Positions 55,302-63,846 of a stretch of DNA of 64,000 nt are shown here, piece by piece. The first letter of the stretch is position 1; each line of letters starts with the position of its first letter. The stretch spans positions 1-64,000 of the forward strand of contig CALUKI010000023.1 of the NCBI GenBank assembly GCA_944321175.1. The letters run 5' to 3'. This DNA is from an uncultured Alistipes sp. (GTDB lineage Bacteria; Bacteroidota; Bacteroidia; Bacteroidales; Rikenellaceae). The translations under genes and the position numbers were made by a program. Under the pieces are notes generated by a model. That model worked only from the letters and a program-made list of their open reading frames with translations, did not search any database and was not told the origin of the DNA.

Positions 55302-56297
55302 ATGGCAAGACTCAGAATAGCCTTTCTGGCCGGCGGCGACTCCTCGGAACGGGAAATCGCCCTTCAGAGCGCCGCACAGATCGAAGCGGCGCTCGACCGC
55401 ACGAAATACGACATTACCGTCATCGATGTCCACCATCGCGACTGGCTTCATACGACGCCCGACGGCCGGAAATGGCCGCTTGACCGGAACGACTTCTCGC
55501 TCACGGTTGACGGGCGGCGGCGCGAATTCGATTATGCGCTGATCCTCATTCACGGTACTCCGGGCGAGGACGGCAAACTGCAGGGATACCTTGACATGAT
55601 GGGGATCCCGTATTCGTCGTGTTCGATGACCTCGTCGGTCATCACCTTCGACAAGATCTCGACCAAACGGGCCGTGGCCGGCACGGGAGTCGGGCTGGCC
55701 CGCGAACGCCTCGTGCGGCGCGGCGAGACGGTCGATCCGGAGACAATCGTTGCGGAGCTGGGCCTGCCGCTCTTCGTCAAGCCCAACGCATCGGGTAGCA
55801 GCTTCGGCGTAACGCGCGTCGAACATGTCGGGGAGATCCCCGCAGCCGTTGCCGCCGCCCTTGCCGAAAGCGAGGAAGCGCTCATCGAGGAGTGCATACA
55901 GGGGCGGGAAATGGGTTGCGGCGTGATGGTCGCCGGCGGTCGGGAGTATCTGTTTCCCATCACGGAGATCTGCCCGAAAAAAGCCTTCTTCGACTATCAG
56001 GCAAAATACGAAGCGGGGTATTCGGACGAGATCACACCGGCGCGGATCGCACCGGAGACCGCCGATGAACTGCACCGGTACGCATTGGCGGCATATCGGG
56101 CCTGCCGGTGCAGGGGAATCGTGCGCGTCGATTTCATCGTCACGCCCGAAGGCCGGCCCTATCTGATCGAGATCAACTCCATCCCCGGCATGAGCAGCGG
56201 AAGCATCGTTCCCAAGCAGGTGCGGGCTGCCGGCATGACGCTGGGTGAATTGTACGACATCCTTATCGCCGACACCTGCGGCCGCGAACTGCCATGA
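55302..56297 (+). CDS. ddl: D-alanine-D-alanine ligase
   Basis: The product has 331 residues. It makes the D-Ala-D-Ala dipeptide for peptidoglycan. The ATP-grasp motifs are present: FLAGGDSSEREIALQSA (start), LIHGTPGEDGKLQGYLDMMG (about 87-106), PLFVKPNASGSSFGVTRV, the ICPKKAFFDYQAKY loop and the metal site VDFIVTPEGRPYLIEINSIPG followed by MSSGSIVPKQ. The last four bases overlap the start of the DUF3109 gene. Confidence 0.96.
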   Translation: MARLRIAFLAGGDSSEREIALQSAAQIEAALDRTKYDITVIDVHHRDWLHTTPDGRKWPLDRNDFSLTVDGRRREFDYALILIHGTPGEDGKLQGYLDMMGIPYSSCSMTSSVITFDKISTKRAVAGTGVGLARERLVRRGETVDPETIVAELGLPLFVKPNASGSSFGVTRVEHVGEIPAAVAAALAESEEALIEECIQGREMGCGVMVAGGREYLFPITEICPKKAFFDYQAKYEAGYSDEITPARIAPETADELHRYALAAYRACRCRGIVRVDFIVTPEGRPYLIEINSIPGMSSGSIVPKQVRAAGMTLGELYDILIADTCGRELP

Positions 56298-56887
56298 TCG
56301 AAATCGACGACAAGATCGTAAGTCTCGACCTGCTGCGCGAATGTTTCCTTTGCGACCTGCAGCGCTGCAAGGGGCTATGCTGCGTCGAGGGAAACGCCGG
56401 AGCGCCGCTCGAAGCGGAGGAGGTGGCGATGCTCGAAGCCGAATACGGGCACTACAGGCCCTACCTGACGGGAGAGGGGATCGCCGCCATCGAACAACAG
56501 GGATTCATGGTGCCGGACGAGGAGGGCGACCGCACGACACCGCTGGTCAACGGTGCACAGTGCGCCTACGCCTATACGGAAAACGGCGTCACGCTCTGCG
56601 CCGTCGAACGGGCCTATCGGGAGGGGCGGTGCGGATTCCGCAAACCGATCTCGTGCCATCTCTATCCCATCCGCGTCGTCCGGTTTTCGAACGGCACGCT
56701 GGGGCTGAACTACCACCGCTGGGAGGTTTGCCGCCCTGCGGTCGCCTGCGGCCGCAGGGCGGGCATCCCCGTTTACAAGGCGTTGCGCGAACCGATCATC
56801 CGGCGCTTCGGCGAGGAGTTCTACAAGGCGTTGGAGGCCGCCGAAGAGTACCTCCGCGAACAGGAACCGCGCGACGGCCGGTCCTGA
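56294..56887 (+). CDS. DUF3109-family Cys-rich protein
   Basis: The product has 197 residues. A Cys-rich N-terminal motif (CFLCDLQRCKGLCCVEGNAG, about 16-35) is followed by QCAYAYTENGVTLCAVE and CGFRKPISCHLYPIR, then VCRPAVACGR. Such spacing suggests a metal or iron-sulphur site similar to YkgJ-type zinc/iron proteins. No function is established for the family. It is coupled to ddl by a 4-bp overlap (ATGA), so it belongs to the yicC-gmk-nadD-ddl transcript. Confidence 0.88.
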   Translation: MIEIDDKIVSLDLLRECFLCDLQRCKGLCCVEGNAGAPLEAEEVAMLEAEYGHYRPYLTGEGIAAIEQQGFMVPDEEGDRTTPLVNGAQCAYAYTENGVTLCAVERAYREGRCGFRKPISCHLYPIRVVRFSNGTLGLNYHRWEVCRPAVACGRRAGIPVYKALREPIIRRFGEEFYKALEAAEEYLREQEPRDGRS

Positions 56888-56973
56888 CGGCCGTATCGTC
56901 CGAAACGGTTCACCGACGGGTCGAACGCCCATACGGGGAGCGGCAACAGGCTGCCCGCCCCGCAAGCGGCACA

Positions 56974-56982
56974 GGGGGGGGG
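56974..56982 (+). repeat. Homopolymer run of nine G, intergenic
   Basis: G9 between the DUF3109 gene and the M23 peptidase gene, about 100 bp before the latter. Confidence 0.9.
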
Positions 56983-57082
56983 CAAACGGCACAGGGAACA
57001 AGGGCCGTGATGTAGGATAAATGACGGGACAGAAGTCCGGACGGCAGGGGCGCCGCAACGGCGCATCCGAAGAAAGAGAGTT

Positions 57083-58216
57083 ATGAAGAGATACAAGACA
57101 AAGAGAGAAATGAATCGAACGAAACAGACAAGGAGCCTGCGCTGCCTGATGTTCCCGCTGCTCATCGCTGCGGGAACGGCCGTGAATGCACAGGCCCAAA
57201 GCATCGAACGCATGCGCGAACTGCTGCAGGAGATCCAGCAGGAGGTGGACAGCCTCGAAAAGGAACAGGCGCGGACGCTCCGCTTGCGGGAGCGGCTACA
57301 GCACCCCGTCGAATCGGTAGAGTATGTCGATGACGTAATCGCGGTCGATACGCTTCCGTCGGGCAGCGATGCGGTGATGATCGTCCTGTTCAACGACAAC
57401 ACCTGGAAATACCTGCGCAACCGCGACTATGTCAAGGACAGCGAAGTCTATACCCGATGCTGGGACACGACGAAGCTCTTCCCGTACCGCGACTCCGTAG
57501 CCCTGTCCGACCTGCCGCGCTCGGTCGATATTCAGCTGGTCGATTCGCTCAGGTGCTACCACTATCCCTACAAGGCCAACATCCGGTCGAAATTCGGCAT
57601 GCGCCGCCGGCGCAAGCATCAGGGAGTCGATCTGCCGCTCAAGACGGGCGATCCGGTCTATGCGACCTTCAACGGCAAGGTCCGCATCTCGTTCCCCTCG
57701 TCCAAGACGGGCGGTTACGGCAATCTGATCATCATCCGCCACGACAACGGGCTGGAAACCTTCTACGGACATCTCTCGGAACGGATCGTGCATGCCGGAG
57801 AGTGGGTCGAAGCGGGACAGATCATCGGGTACGGCGGCAGCACGGGCCGCAGTACGGGGCCGCATCTCCATTTCGAGACCCGTTATTGCGGGCAGTCGTT
57901 CGACCCGGAGCGTCTGATCGACTTCCAAAGCGGCAATCTGCGGCGCGAGACCTTCCTGCTCAAACGGAGTTATCTGGATATCCATTCGAGTGCTTCGCAG
58001 GATTTCGAGGACGAGGAGGATGAAGCAAAAGAGCGGAAACGCGCCGAGGAGGAGAAAAAGGCGCTGGCCAACGCCCAATACTACCGTATCAAGTCGGGGG
58101 ATACGCTGGGAGCCATTGCCATCCGCTACGGCACGACCGTCACGAGGCTCTGCCAGCTCAACGGCATTTCGCGCAACACGACCCTCCGGATCGGACGATC
58201 GTTGCGCGTCAAATAG
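57083..58216 (+). CDS. M23-family peptidoglycan endopeptidase with LysM
   Basis: The product is 377 residues (an alternative start is the ATG at 57110). A signal-like helix (about 20-37) is followed by a coiled coil (SIERMRELLQEIQQEVDSLE, about 40-60), an unassigned domain, and the M23 (lysostaphin-like) domain with the metal motifs HQGVDLPLKTGD (His-x3-Asp) and HLHFETRY (HxH). A charged linker (EDEAKERKRAEEE) and one C-terminal LysM (YRIKSGDTLGAIAIRYGTTV) complete it. It would cleave peptide cross-links in the cell wall during growth or division. The active-site residues are intact. A terminator follows at 58255. Confidence 0.94.
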   Translation: MKRYKTKREMNRTKQTRSLRCLMFPLLIAAGTAVNAQAQSIERMRELLQEIQQEVDSLEKEQARTLRLRERLQHPVESVEYVDDVIAVDTLPSGSDAVMIVLFNDNTWKYLRNRDYVKDSEVYTRCWDTTKLFPYRDSVALSDLPRSVDIQLVDSLRCYHYPYKANIRSKFGMRRRRKHQGVDLPLKTGDPVYATFNGKVRISFPSSKTGGYGNLIIIRHDNGLETFYGHLSERIVHAGEWVEAGQIIGYGGSTGRSTGPHLHFETRYCGQSFDPERLIDFQSGNLRRETFLLKRSYLDIHSSASQDFEDEEDEAKERKRAEEEKKALANAQYYRIKSGDTLGAIAIRYGTTVTRLCQLNGISRNTTLRIGRSLRVK

Positions 58217-58254
58217 GATACGGCGGAAAACGAACGTCTTTGAACAAGGCGGAT

Positions 58255-58299
58255 CCGGCCCATTGCGTGAAAAAATCAGGCATGGGCCGGAGTTTTTTT
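58255..58299 (+). terminator. Intrinsic terminator of the M23 peptidase gene
   Basis: A 9-bp GC-rich stem (58255-58263 with 58282-58290) is followed by AG and seven T. Confidence 0.88.
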
Positions 58300-58351
58300 C
58301 GCTTTTCCCGTTTTTTTCGCTCCCCCGGGTAGAACGTATAAATTATTTGCC

Positions 58352-58359
58352 TATATTTG
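58352..58359 (+). promoter_or_regulatory. Promoter -7 box TATATTTG for the BIG2 lipoprotein
   Basis: Exact TAnnTTTG; the leader would be about 105 nt. Confidence 0.5.
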
Positions 58360-58470
58360 CAATTGATGCATGCCCCTTTCGCGATAGTTGGGACAAGCCG
58401 CGGTTCCGGCTCTTCAACTCTTCTTTGATACCAATTCGCACATTTTCCATTAACCATAAACTTAAATCGC

Positions 58471-59766
58471 ATGAAAACAATTCTGTCCAAATTCGTGGGG
58501 GGGGGAATTCTCCTGCTCGCACTGCTGTCAGCCTCGTGTAAAGAGGATGACCCCGTATTAGTCGAATCCATCTCATTCGAAAGCCCGACCTTATCGTTGA
58601 AAGTCGGGAATTCGAAACAGCTCACGGTCACCGTATCTCCGGAGAATGCCGAAAATAAGACACTGACGTGGAGTTCGCTCGACAAGACTGTGGCCAGCGT
58701 CGATGAAACCGGTACGGTAACGGCCCATAAAACAGGGGAAACGACCATTCAGGCCACAGCGGGCAGCGTGTCGGCCACATGCAAAGTGACGGCATACACC
58801 GAGGTCGAGCTGATCTCTCTCAACCCGTCTGAGCACACGCTCAAAGAGGGTGAAACGGTAAAGATCAACGCCGTCATCTATCCCGACGACGCCATCGACA
58901 AGACACTGAACTGGACATCGAAAAATCCCGACATCGCCACCGTTGACTCCGAAGGTACGGTAACGGCCGTCAAGGAGGGTACGGCCGTCATCGAAGCCGC
59001 AATCGGCGATGTAAAAGGCAGCTGTACCATCACGGTGGAAAAAGCCGTGCAGATGGTGCATCCGGCAAGTCTCTTTGCCGAATTCAATGTCGGAGTCACA
59101 CCCGGCACCTTCGCCGCTTCGCACGAAGCCGCAGACAACGGATACTACAACTTTGCCGATGCACAGACGGCCTGCCCCGAAGGCTGGCACCTCCCGACAC
59201 AGAACGAACTGTACAGCGTCGTGGATTGTTATGACGGCAGCGAGACGATCGTACAGCACTGCAAATTCACCGGAACGTGCGATTATCCGAATATTCCTGA
59301 AAAAATTCTGGTCAACGGCGAATTGCGTGACTTCACAGCCGATTACTACACCGCAACGAAAAACGTATGCTACGCCTTGAAATTCAAGGATGCCTCGAAC
59401 GAATACCTCTCGGCCTACCGCTGGACCAACGCCGCGACCGACACCCCGTTCGAAGTCCGTGTACGTTGGATCAAGGCCGAAGGGAAGAATCTTACGGTCC
59501 GGGATATCGCCAACGACGACTATTGGAACAGCAACAATGAATCCGATATCGTATTGCAGTTCCCCGCCGTGGGATACAAATTCGCCAACGGCAACTCCTC
59601 GGGCATCGGCATGATGTCGTATTGCTGGACTTCCGTTGAAGAGACTCCGTCCCAAAGCGGCAGCGCCCGCGGCCTGCTGCTCTATTTCCTGAAGGGCAAC
59701 TATGCCTATACCGGAGCATTCGCCGCATCGTGGTGCTGCTCGGTACGATGCGTCAAGGACAACTGA
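58471..59766 (+). CDS. Lipoprotein with two BIG2 Ig-like domains and an FISUMP-like C-terminus
   Basis: The product has 431 residues. The lipoprotein signal ends at Cys23 (LLSASCKEDD). Two bacterial Ig-like (BIG_2) domains follow (about 30-105 and 110-190; conserved ENKTLTWSSLDKTVASVDETG and DKTLNWTSKNPDIATVD parts). The C-terminal half (about 195-431) has CPEGWHLPTQNEL and WCCSVRCVKDN, typical of the Fibrobacter-type major-paralogue (FISUMP-like) domain. It is probably surface-exposed and of unknown ligand. Nine G in a row encode Val9-Gly12 inside the signal peptide, where slippage would abolish expression. Confidence 0.87.
   Translation: MKTILSKFVGGGILLLALLSASCKEDDPVLVESISFESPTLSLKVGNSKQLTVTVSPENAENKTLTWSSLDKTVASVDETGTVTAHKTGETTIQATAGSVSATCKVTAYTEVELISLNPSEHTLKEGETVKINAVIYPDDAIDKTLNWTSKNPDIATVDSEGTVTAVKEGTAVIEAAIGDVKGSCTITVEKAVQMVHPASLFAEFNVGVTPGTFAASHEAADNGYYNFADAQTACPEGWHLPTQNELYSVVDCYDGSETIVQHCKFTGTCDYPNIPEKILVNGELRDFTADYYTATKNVCYALKFKDASNEYLSAYRWTNAATDTPFEVRVRWIKAEGKNLTVRDIANDDYWNSNNESDIVLQFPAVGYKFANGNSSGIGMMSYCWTSVEETPSQSGSARGLLLYFLKGNYAYTGAFAASWCCSVRCVKDN
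58497..58505 (+). repeat. G9 run inside the signal-peptide codons
   Basis: The codons GTG GGG GGG GGA contain nine consecutive G on the coding strand. A one-base slip would frameshift the lipoprotein at codon 9-12. Confidence 0.92.
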
Positions 59767-59785
59767 TCCAAAATATCCGACGCAA

Positions 59786-59821
59786 AAAGAGCGGACTTTC
59801 TCCGGAGAAAGTCCGCTCTTT
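59786..59821. terminator. Bidirectional intrinsic terminator
   Basis: A perfect 36-bp palindrome between the convergent BIG2 lipoprotein gene and the small membrane-protein gene, with A- and T-rich ends. Confidence 0.92.
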
Positions 59822-59871
59822 CACTCTTTGCCGGAGGGAGGGGCCGTGTCCGGCGGGCTGTACACCGGATA

Positions 59872-60057
59872 CTACCGGAACCACTCCGTCAGATGATCCT
59901 TCGCATAGAAATAATAGACCACGACCCCGAACCAGCTCGTAAGAAGAACCAGCAGAGAAGCCATTACCTTTCCTGCCATCGAAATCCGTTTTTTGAAGAT
60001 GTCAATGACGGCCAGCACGGCACACGCCAGACCGGCGATATAAAGAATCGTACCCAT
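59872..60057 (-). CDS. Small membrane protein, PLDc_N-like
   Basis: The product has 61 residues and two transmembrane helices (about 3-20 and 31-50), with KKR between them and YAKDHLTEWF at the end. The pattern (IDIFKKR before the second helix, then WFGVVVYYFY) matches the phospholipase-D N-terminal-like (PLDc_N) small membrane proteins. No role is known. The start is the only plausible ATG. It is convergent with the lipoprotein gene. Confidence 0.75.
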   Translation of the reverse strand: MGTILYIAGLACAVLAVIDIFKKRISMAGKVMASLLVLLTSWFGVVVYYFYAKDHLTEWFR

Positions 60058-60192
60058 CGTTCAAACTATTTTGAGTCAAACACGTTTCAATATCGGACGA
60101 CAACCGCACATCGTCTCATCCGCTTCCGCGACAACCGGCAGGACGGACTCCGCCCTGATGCACGACAGCCGGCAGAACTCCCTGCGACAGGG

Positions 60193-60975
60193 TCATAACA
60201 GCGGCAGACGCGCGGCGTCTTCGCTGCGGCGGAAGAGAGCGGCAGGGTAGGACACATCCCACAGATACAATCCTTCGGCCGGAGCGCCGCCGCTGGCCCG
60301 CGACAAGTCACGGCTCCCGACAATCGACCGGAACTCCCCGACATCGTAACGGCCGCGCCCCACATCGACAAGCGTTCCGACCACCGCCCGCACCATGTTG
60401 CGCAAAAAACGGTCGGCACGGATCCGGAAACACAGAACCCCCTGCCGCGACAGGCTCCATTCGGCCTGCGAAATGCGGCAGATGTTGGTCCGGTTGTTGG
60501 AGTTGAGTTTGGCGAACGTCGTGAAATCGTCATACTCCAAAAGCAGTGCCGCAGCACGGTTCATCCGTTCGATGTCCAGCGTCCGGTAATATTGCCACAC
60601 GCAGCCCCGCGTAAAGGGATTTTTATGCAGCTCGATGAAATAGCGGTATTCCCGTTCGAGGGCATCGAACCGGGCGTGCGCCCCGTCGGCTACGGGCGTG
60701 ATGTTCGACACGGCGATGTCGTTCGGCAGCAGGGCATTGAGCTTGTAGGCGGTATGCTGCGGATCGGAGAGCGGTTCATCAAGGTCGAAATGCGCCACAT
60801 AATAGGCCGCATGCACCCCCGTATCGGTGCGTCCCGCACCGGTTGTCCCGACCGGCCGGCGCAACAGGATCGTCAACGCCTCTTCGAGCGTTCCCTGCAC
60901 CGTCTCGCCCTTCGGCTGCCGCTGCCATCCGAAATAGTTCCGGCCGTTGTAACTCAGTTCGATGAAATAACGCAT
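60193..60975 (-). CDS. truA: tRNA pseudouridine synthase A
   Basis: The product has 260 residues. It makes pseudouridine at positions 38-40 of tRNA anticodon stems. Signatures: YFIELSYNGRNYFGWQRQP at the N-terminus, the catalytic Asp in TTGAGRTDTGVHAAYYVAHF (about 43-62), and the C-terminal RFLRNMVRAVVGTLVDVG. Length normal. Its -7 promoter box and that of dapB face away from each other in the 124-bp gap between the two genes. Confidence 0.97.
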   Translation of the reverse strand: MRYFIELSYNGRNYFGWQRQPKGETVQGTLEEALTILLRRPVGTTGAGRTDTGVHAAYYVAHFDLDEPLSDPQHTAYKLNALLPNDIAVSNITPVADGAHARFDALEREYRYFIELHKNPFTRGCVWQYYRTLDIERMNRAAALLLEYDDFTTFAKLNSNNRTNICRISQAEWSLSRQGVLCFRIRADRFLRNMVRAVVGTLVDVGRGRYDVGEFRSIVGSRDLSRASGGAPAEGLYLWDVSYPAALFRRSEDAARLPLL

Positions 60976-61020
60976 CGCCGATATACGGATTTTTCTTCGT
61001 CAAACGTTTCCTTGCCGGGA

Positions 61021-61028
61021 CAAATGTA
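61021..61028 (-). promoter_or_regulatory. Promoter -7 box TACATTTG for truA
   Basis: Exact TAnnTTTG on the minus strand, about 45 nt before the truA start. Confidence 0.5.
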
Positions 61029-61070
61029 TAAAAATTTCCCGTATGGAGACCGGATTCGGCGTTAATTTCG

Positions 61071-61078
61071 TACCTTTG
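61071..61078 (+). promoter_or_regulatory. Promoter -7 box TACCTTTG for dapB
   Basis: Exact TAnnTTTG, 21 bp before the dapB ATG. Confidence 0.6.
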
Positions 61079-61099
61079 CGGAAATAGTCAAGATCGGAC

Positions 61100-61813
61100 A
61101 TGAAAGCAGCAATCATCGGATACGGCAAGATGGGACGTGAAATCGAACGCATCCTGCGGGAACGCGGGCACGACGTTCCGCTCATCATCGACCTCGACAA
61201 CCGCAGCGATCTGAGTGCAGAGCGCTTGCGGGAGGTGGACGCGGCACTTGAATTTTCGACCCCCGCGACAGCCTATGACAACATCCGCGCCTGCATCGAT
61301 GCCGGAACGCCCGTCGTGAGCGGCACGACGGGGTGGACCGGCCGGTTGGAAGAGTTGCGCACACGCTGCCGCGAACGAAACGGCGCATTTTTTTATGCTT
61401 CGAATTATTCGCTGGGCGTCAACCTGCTCTTCCGCCTCAACCGCCAACTGGCGGAGATGATCGGTCGGGTAGGCGGCTACGACGTCCGCATCGAGGAGAT
61501 CCACCATACGCAGAAAAAGGATGCTCCCAGCGGCACGGCCATCACGCTGGCCGAGGAGATTATCGATCGGATCGGAACGAAACAACGGTGGGTGAACCGT
61601 CCGGCCGCGGCGCCCGACGAACTGGAGATCGACTCCCTGCGTGAGGGCGCGGTACCGGGCACCCATACGGTTGCCTATACCTCCGACGACGACGTGATCA
61701 CGCTGCGGCACGAATTGAAAAGCCGCCGCGCCCTGGCATTGGGTGCAGTCGTTGCAGCCGAATTCCTCGTCGGGAAACATGGCGTCTATACGATGGATGA
61801 CCTGTTGAAGTAA
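61100..61813 (+). CDS. dapB: 4-hydroxy-tetrahydrodipicolinate reductase
   Basis: The product has 237 residues, the short Bacteroidota form. It reduces the dipicolinate intermediate on the route to diaminopimelate and lysine. The N-terminal nucleotide-binding GYGKMGREIE and the catalytic/substrate motif EIHHTQKKDAPSGTAI (about 134-149) are intact, followed by the C-terminal RALALGAVVAAEFLVGK. The gene is 33 bp before the Cys-rich secreted protein gene and probably shares its transcript. With lysA (32010) it supplies two steps of the same pathway. Confidence 0.96.
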   Translation: MKAAIIGYGKMGREIERILRERGHDVPLIIDLDNRSDLSAERLREVDAALEFSTPATAYDNIRACIDAGTPVVSGTTGWTGRLEELRTRCRERNGAFFYASNYSLGVNLLFRLNRQLAEMIGRVGGYDVRIEEIHHTQKKDAPSGTAITLAEEIIDRIGTKQRWVNRPAAAPDELEIDSLREGAVPGTHTVAYTSDDDVITLRHELKSRRALALGAVVAAEFLVGKHGVYTMDDLLK

Positions 61814-61845
61814 TACCTCGCACTGAGAAGAAAACATTCCTGACA

Positions 61846-62322
61846 ATGAGAAAGTTCATCCTTGCAATTCTGTTGGTGGCGGGCGGGTTCGCGACAGTCG
61901 GGGCGCAACAGCTCAGCGGCTACTTCGCCGACAGTTCCGGAGGAGTCAATTTCTGGATAAGCAGCACCTACAACCATCCCGTTACGGTCATTCTCTCCGC
62001 CGTCAACCGCCGGACCCGCGAGCAGCGGGATGCCCGTGTGACCGTTCCGGCTTACGGTTCAGTCTATTTCGGCCGGAACTACAACTGGGCATGGCAGCCG
62101 GGCGAGATTATGTACGTCCGCAACACCAAGGGACAGGTGATCTTCCGGCAGGTCAACAATCTTGCGGGCAACCGCTCGAATCCGTCGTTCGGCAGCGGCG
62201 AAGCGGAGCGTTACAACGGCCGCAAGTGCAGCAAGTGCGACTGTTCGGGATGCGTAGCCTCCAACTGGGATCCCTTCGTATGCAGCAAATGCGGGCACAA
62301 GTGCAGCGACCACACCAAATGA
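61846..62322 (+). CDS. Secreted protein with a Cys-rich zinc-ribbon-like C-terminus
   Basis: The product has 158 residues. A signal peptide (about 1-20, FATVGAQ) is followed by a small beta-rich domain (about 25-110: FWISSTYNHPVTVILSAVNR and YGSVYFGRNYNWAWQPGE). The last 35 residues hold a dense Cys/His array: CSKCDCSGC, then CSKCGHKCSDH. The spacing resembles paired zinc knuckles, which is unusual in an exported protein. I do not recognise the family. It lies between dapB and lepB in the same direction, so export through the neighbouring pathway is only a positional hint. Confidence 0.78.
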   Translation: MRKFILAILLVAGGFATVGAQQLSGYFADSSGGVNFWISSTYNHPVTVILSAVNRRTREQRDARVTVPAYGSVYFGRNYNWAWQPGEIMYVRNTKGQVIFRQVNNLAGNRSNPSFGSGEAERYNGRKCSKCDCSGCVASNWDPFVCSKCGHKCSDHTK

Positions 62323-62487
62323 CGCCCTGCGCCGGGCATATTCCCGCAAAAAAGGGGACTGCCCTCCGGAGCAAGATGCCGCACCCGTAGATAAACAACA
62401 CAGACAATGCAATAACAGGCAGTACGGGCCGTTCTGCTTTATGAACCAAAAGACCGTACCGCCGCCAAGACACCGTAAATTTTACGC

Positions 62488-63846
62488 ATGGAAAAGATAA
62501 AAGCTCTGTTGCACAACCGTTGGGTGGGATTCACCTTGTGGAGCCTGCTCTATATCCTGTGGTTCGTCGTCTGGACCGGCAATCTCTGGCTGCTGCTGGG
62601 AGAACTGGTCATCATCGACCTCTATTTCACGCACTTCCTGTCGCGGTTCATCGGCGAGAAAAACCGCGAATGGTGCCGCCGCAGCGCAACCTACAAGTTC
62701 ATCTACGAATGGGTCAACGCCATCGTTTTCGCAACGGTCGTGGCCTCGCTGATCCACATCTTCGTCTTCCAGATGTACGTCATCCCGTCGTCGTCGATGG
62801 AGTCGTCGCTGCTGATCGGCGACTACCTCTATGTCAGCAAGGTCGCCTACGGGCCGCAGATGCCCAACACCCCCGTCGCATTCCCCTTCGTACACCATAC
62901 GATGCCCTTCTCACAGACGAAGAAATCCTTCTCGGAGTGCATCAAATGGCCCTATCACCGGCTCAAGGGTTTCGGCAGCGTGAAACGCAACGACGTGGTG
63001 GTCTTCAACTTTCCGGCGGGCGACACGGTGCTGCTCCAGCGGCAGGACGTCACCTATTACGACGTACTGCGCGAATACCAGCGTACCTACGGGCAGAAGG
63101 CGGGCCGCGAGCGGCTTTTCCGCGACTATACGGTCATCACTCGTCCGGTGGACAAGCGCGAGAACTACATCAAGCGCTGCGTGGCCGTCGCGGGCGATTC
63201 GCTCAAGATCGTCGGCGGAGAGGTCTATGTCAACAACGAACCGCAGGCTCCCGTACCGGAGAAACAGTACATGTACACGGTCATGACTTCGTCGCCGCTG
63301 TCGAAGTATGCGATCGAGAAGTTGGGCGTAACCGAATGGAGCGGCAGCGACACGAACTATTTCATGCTGCTCACGGCCGACCGCGCCGAAGCGCTGCGGC
63401 GCATGAAAAACGTGCTGGCCGTCGAACGCTACATCTACGAGGAACCCAACCGCGAAGTCTATCCGCACGACCTGTCGCTGGGATGGAATCAGGACAACTA
63501 CGGCCCGATCTGGGTGCCGGCAAGGGGCGCCACGATCGCGCTCACGCCCGAAAACCTGCGGCTCTACCGCCGTTGCATCGAGGTCTATGAAGGCAACCGG
63601 TTGGAGGAGCGGCCCGACGGCACGGTGCTGTTGAACGGAACGCCCGCAACCGACTATACGTTCCGCATGAACTACTACTGGATGATGGGCGACAACCGCC
63701 ACAACTCGGCCGATTCGCGTTTCTGGGGCTTCGTGCCGGAGGACCACATCGTGGGCCGCGCATCGTTCATCTGGCTTTCGCTCGACTCGCAGAAGTCATT
63801 CCCGTCGAACATCCGTTGGAACCGGCTCTTCACCAAAGTACGATGA
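62488..63846 (+). CDS. lepB: Signal peptidase I
   Basis: The product has 452 residues, larger than most because Bacteroidota enzymes carry insertions. Two helices (about 15-48) and a third (about 78-96) are followed by the catalytic Ser103 in YVIPSSSMESSL, the Lys in NYIKRCVAVAGDSLKI, and the C-terminal box YYWMMGDNRHNSADSRFWG. It removes signal peptides from exported proteins. The last four bases overlap the start of the YigZ-family gene. Confidence 0.96.
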   Translation: MEKIKALLHNRWVGFTLWSLLYILWFVVWTGNLWLLLGELVIIDLYFTHFLSRFIGEKNREWCRRSATYKFIYEWVNAIVFATVVASLIHIFVFQMYVIPSSSMESSLLIGDYLYVSKVAYGPQMPNTPVAFPFVHHTMPFSQTKKSFSECIKWPYHRLKGFGSVKRNDVVVFNFPAGDTVLLQRQDVTYYDVLREYQRTYGQKAGRERLFRDYTVITRPVDKRENYIKRCVAVAGDSLKIVGGEVYVNNEPQAPVPEKQYMYTVMTSSPLSKYAIEKLGVTEWSGSDTNYFMLLTADRAEALRRMKNVLAVERYIYEEPNREVYPHDLSLGWNQDNYGPIWVPARGATIALTPENLRLYRRCIEVYEGNRLEERPDGTVLLNGTPATDYTFRMNYYWMMGDNRHNSADSRFWGFVPEDHIVGRASFIWLSLDSQKSFPSNIRWNRLFTKVR

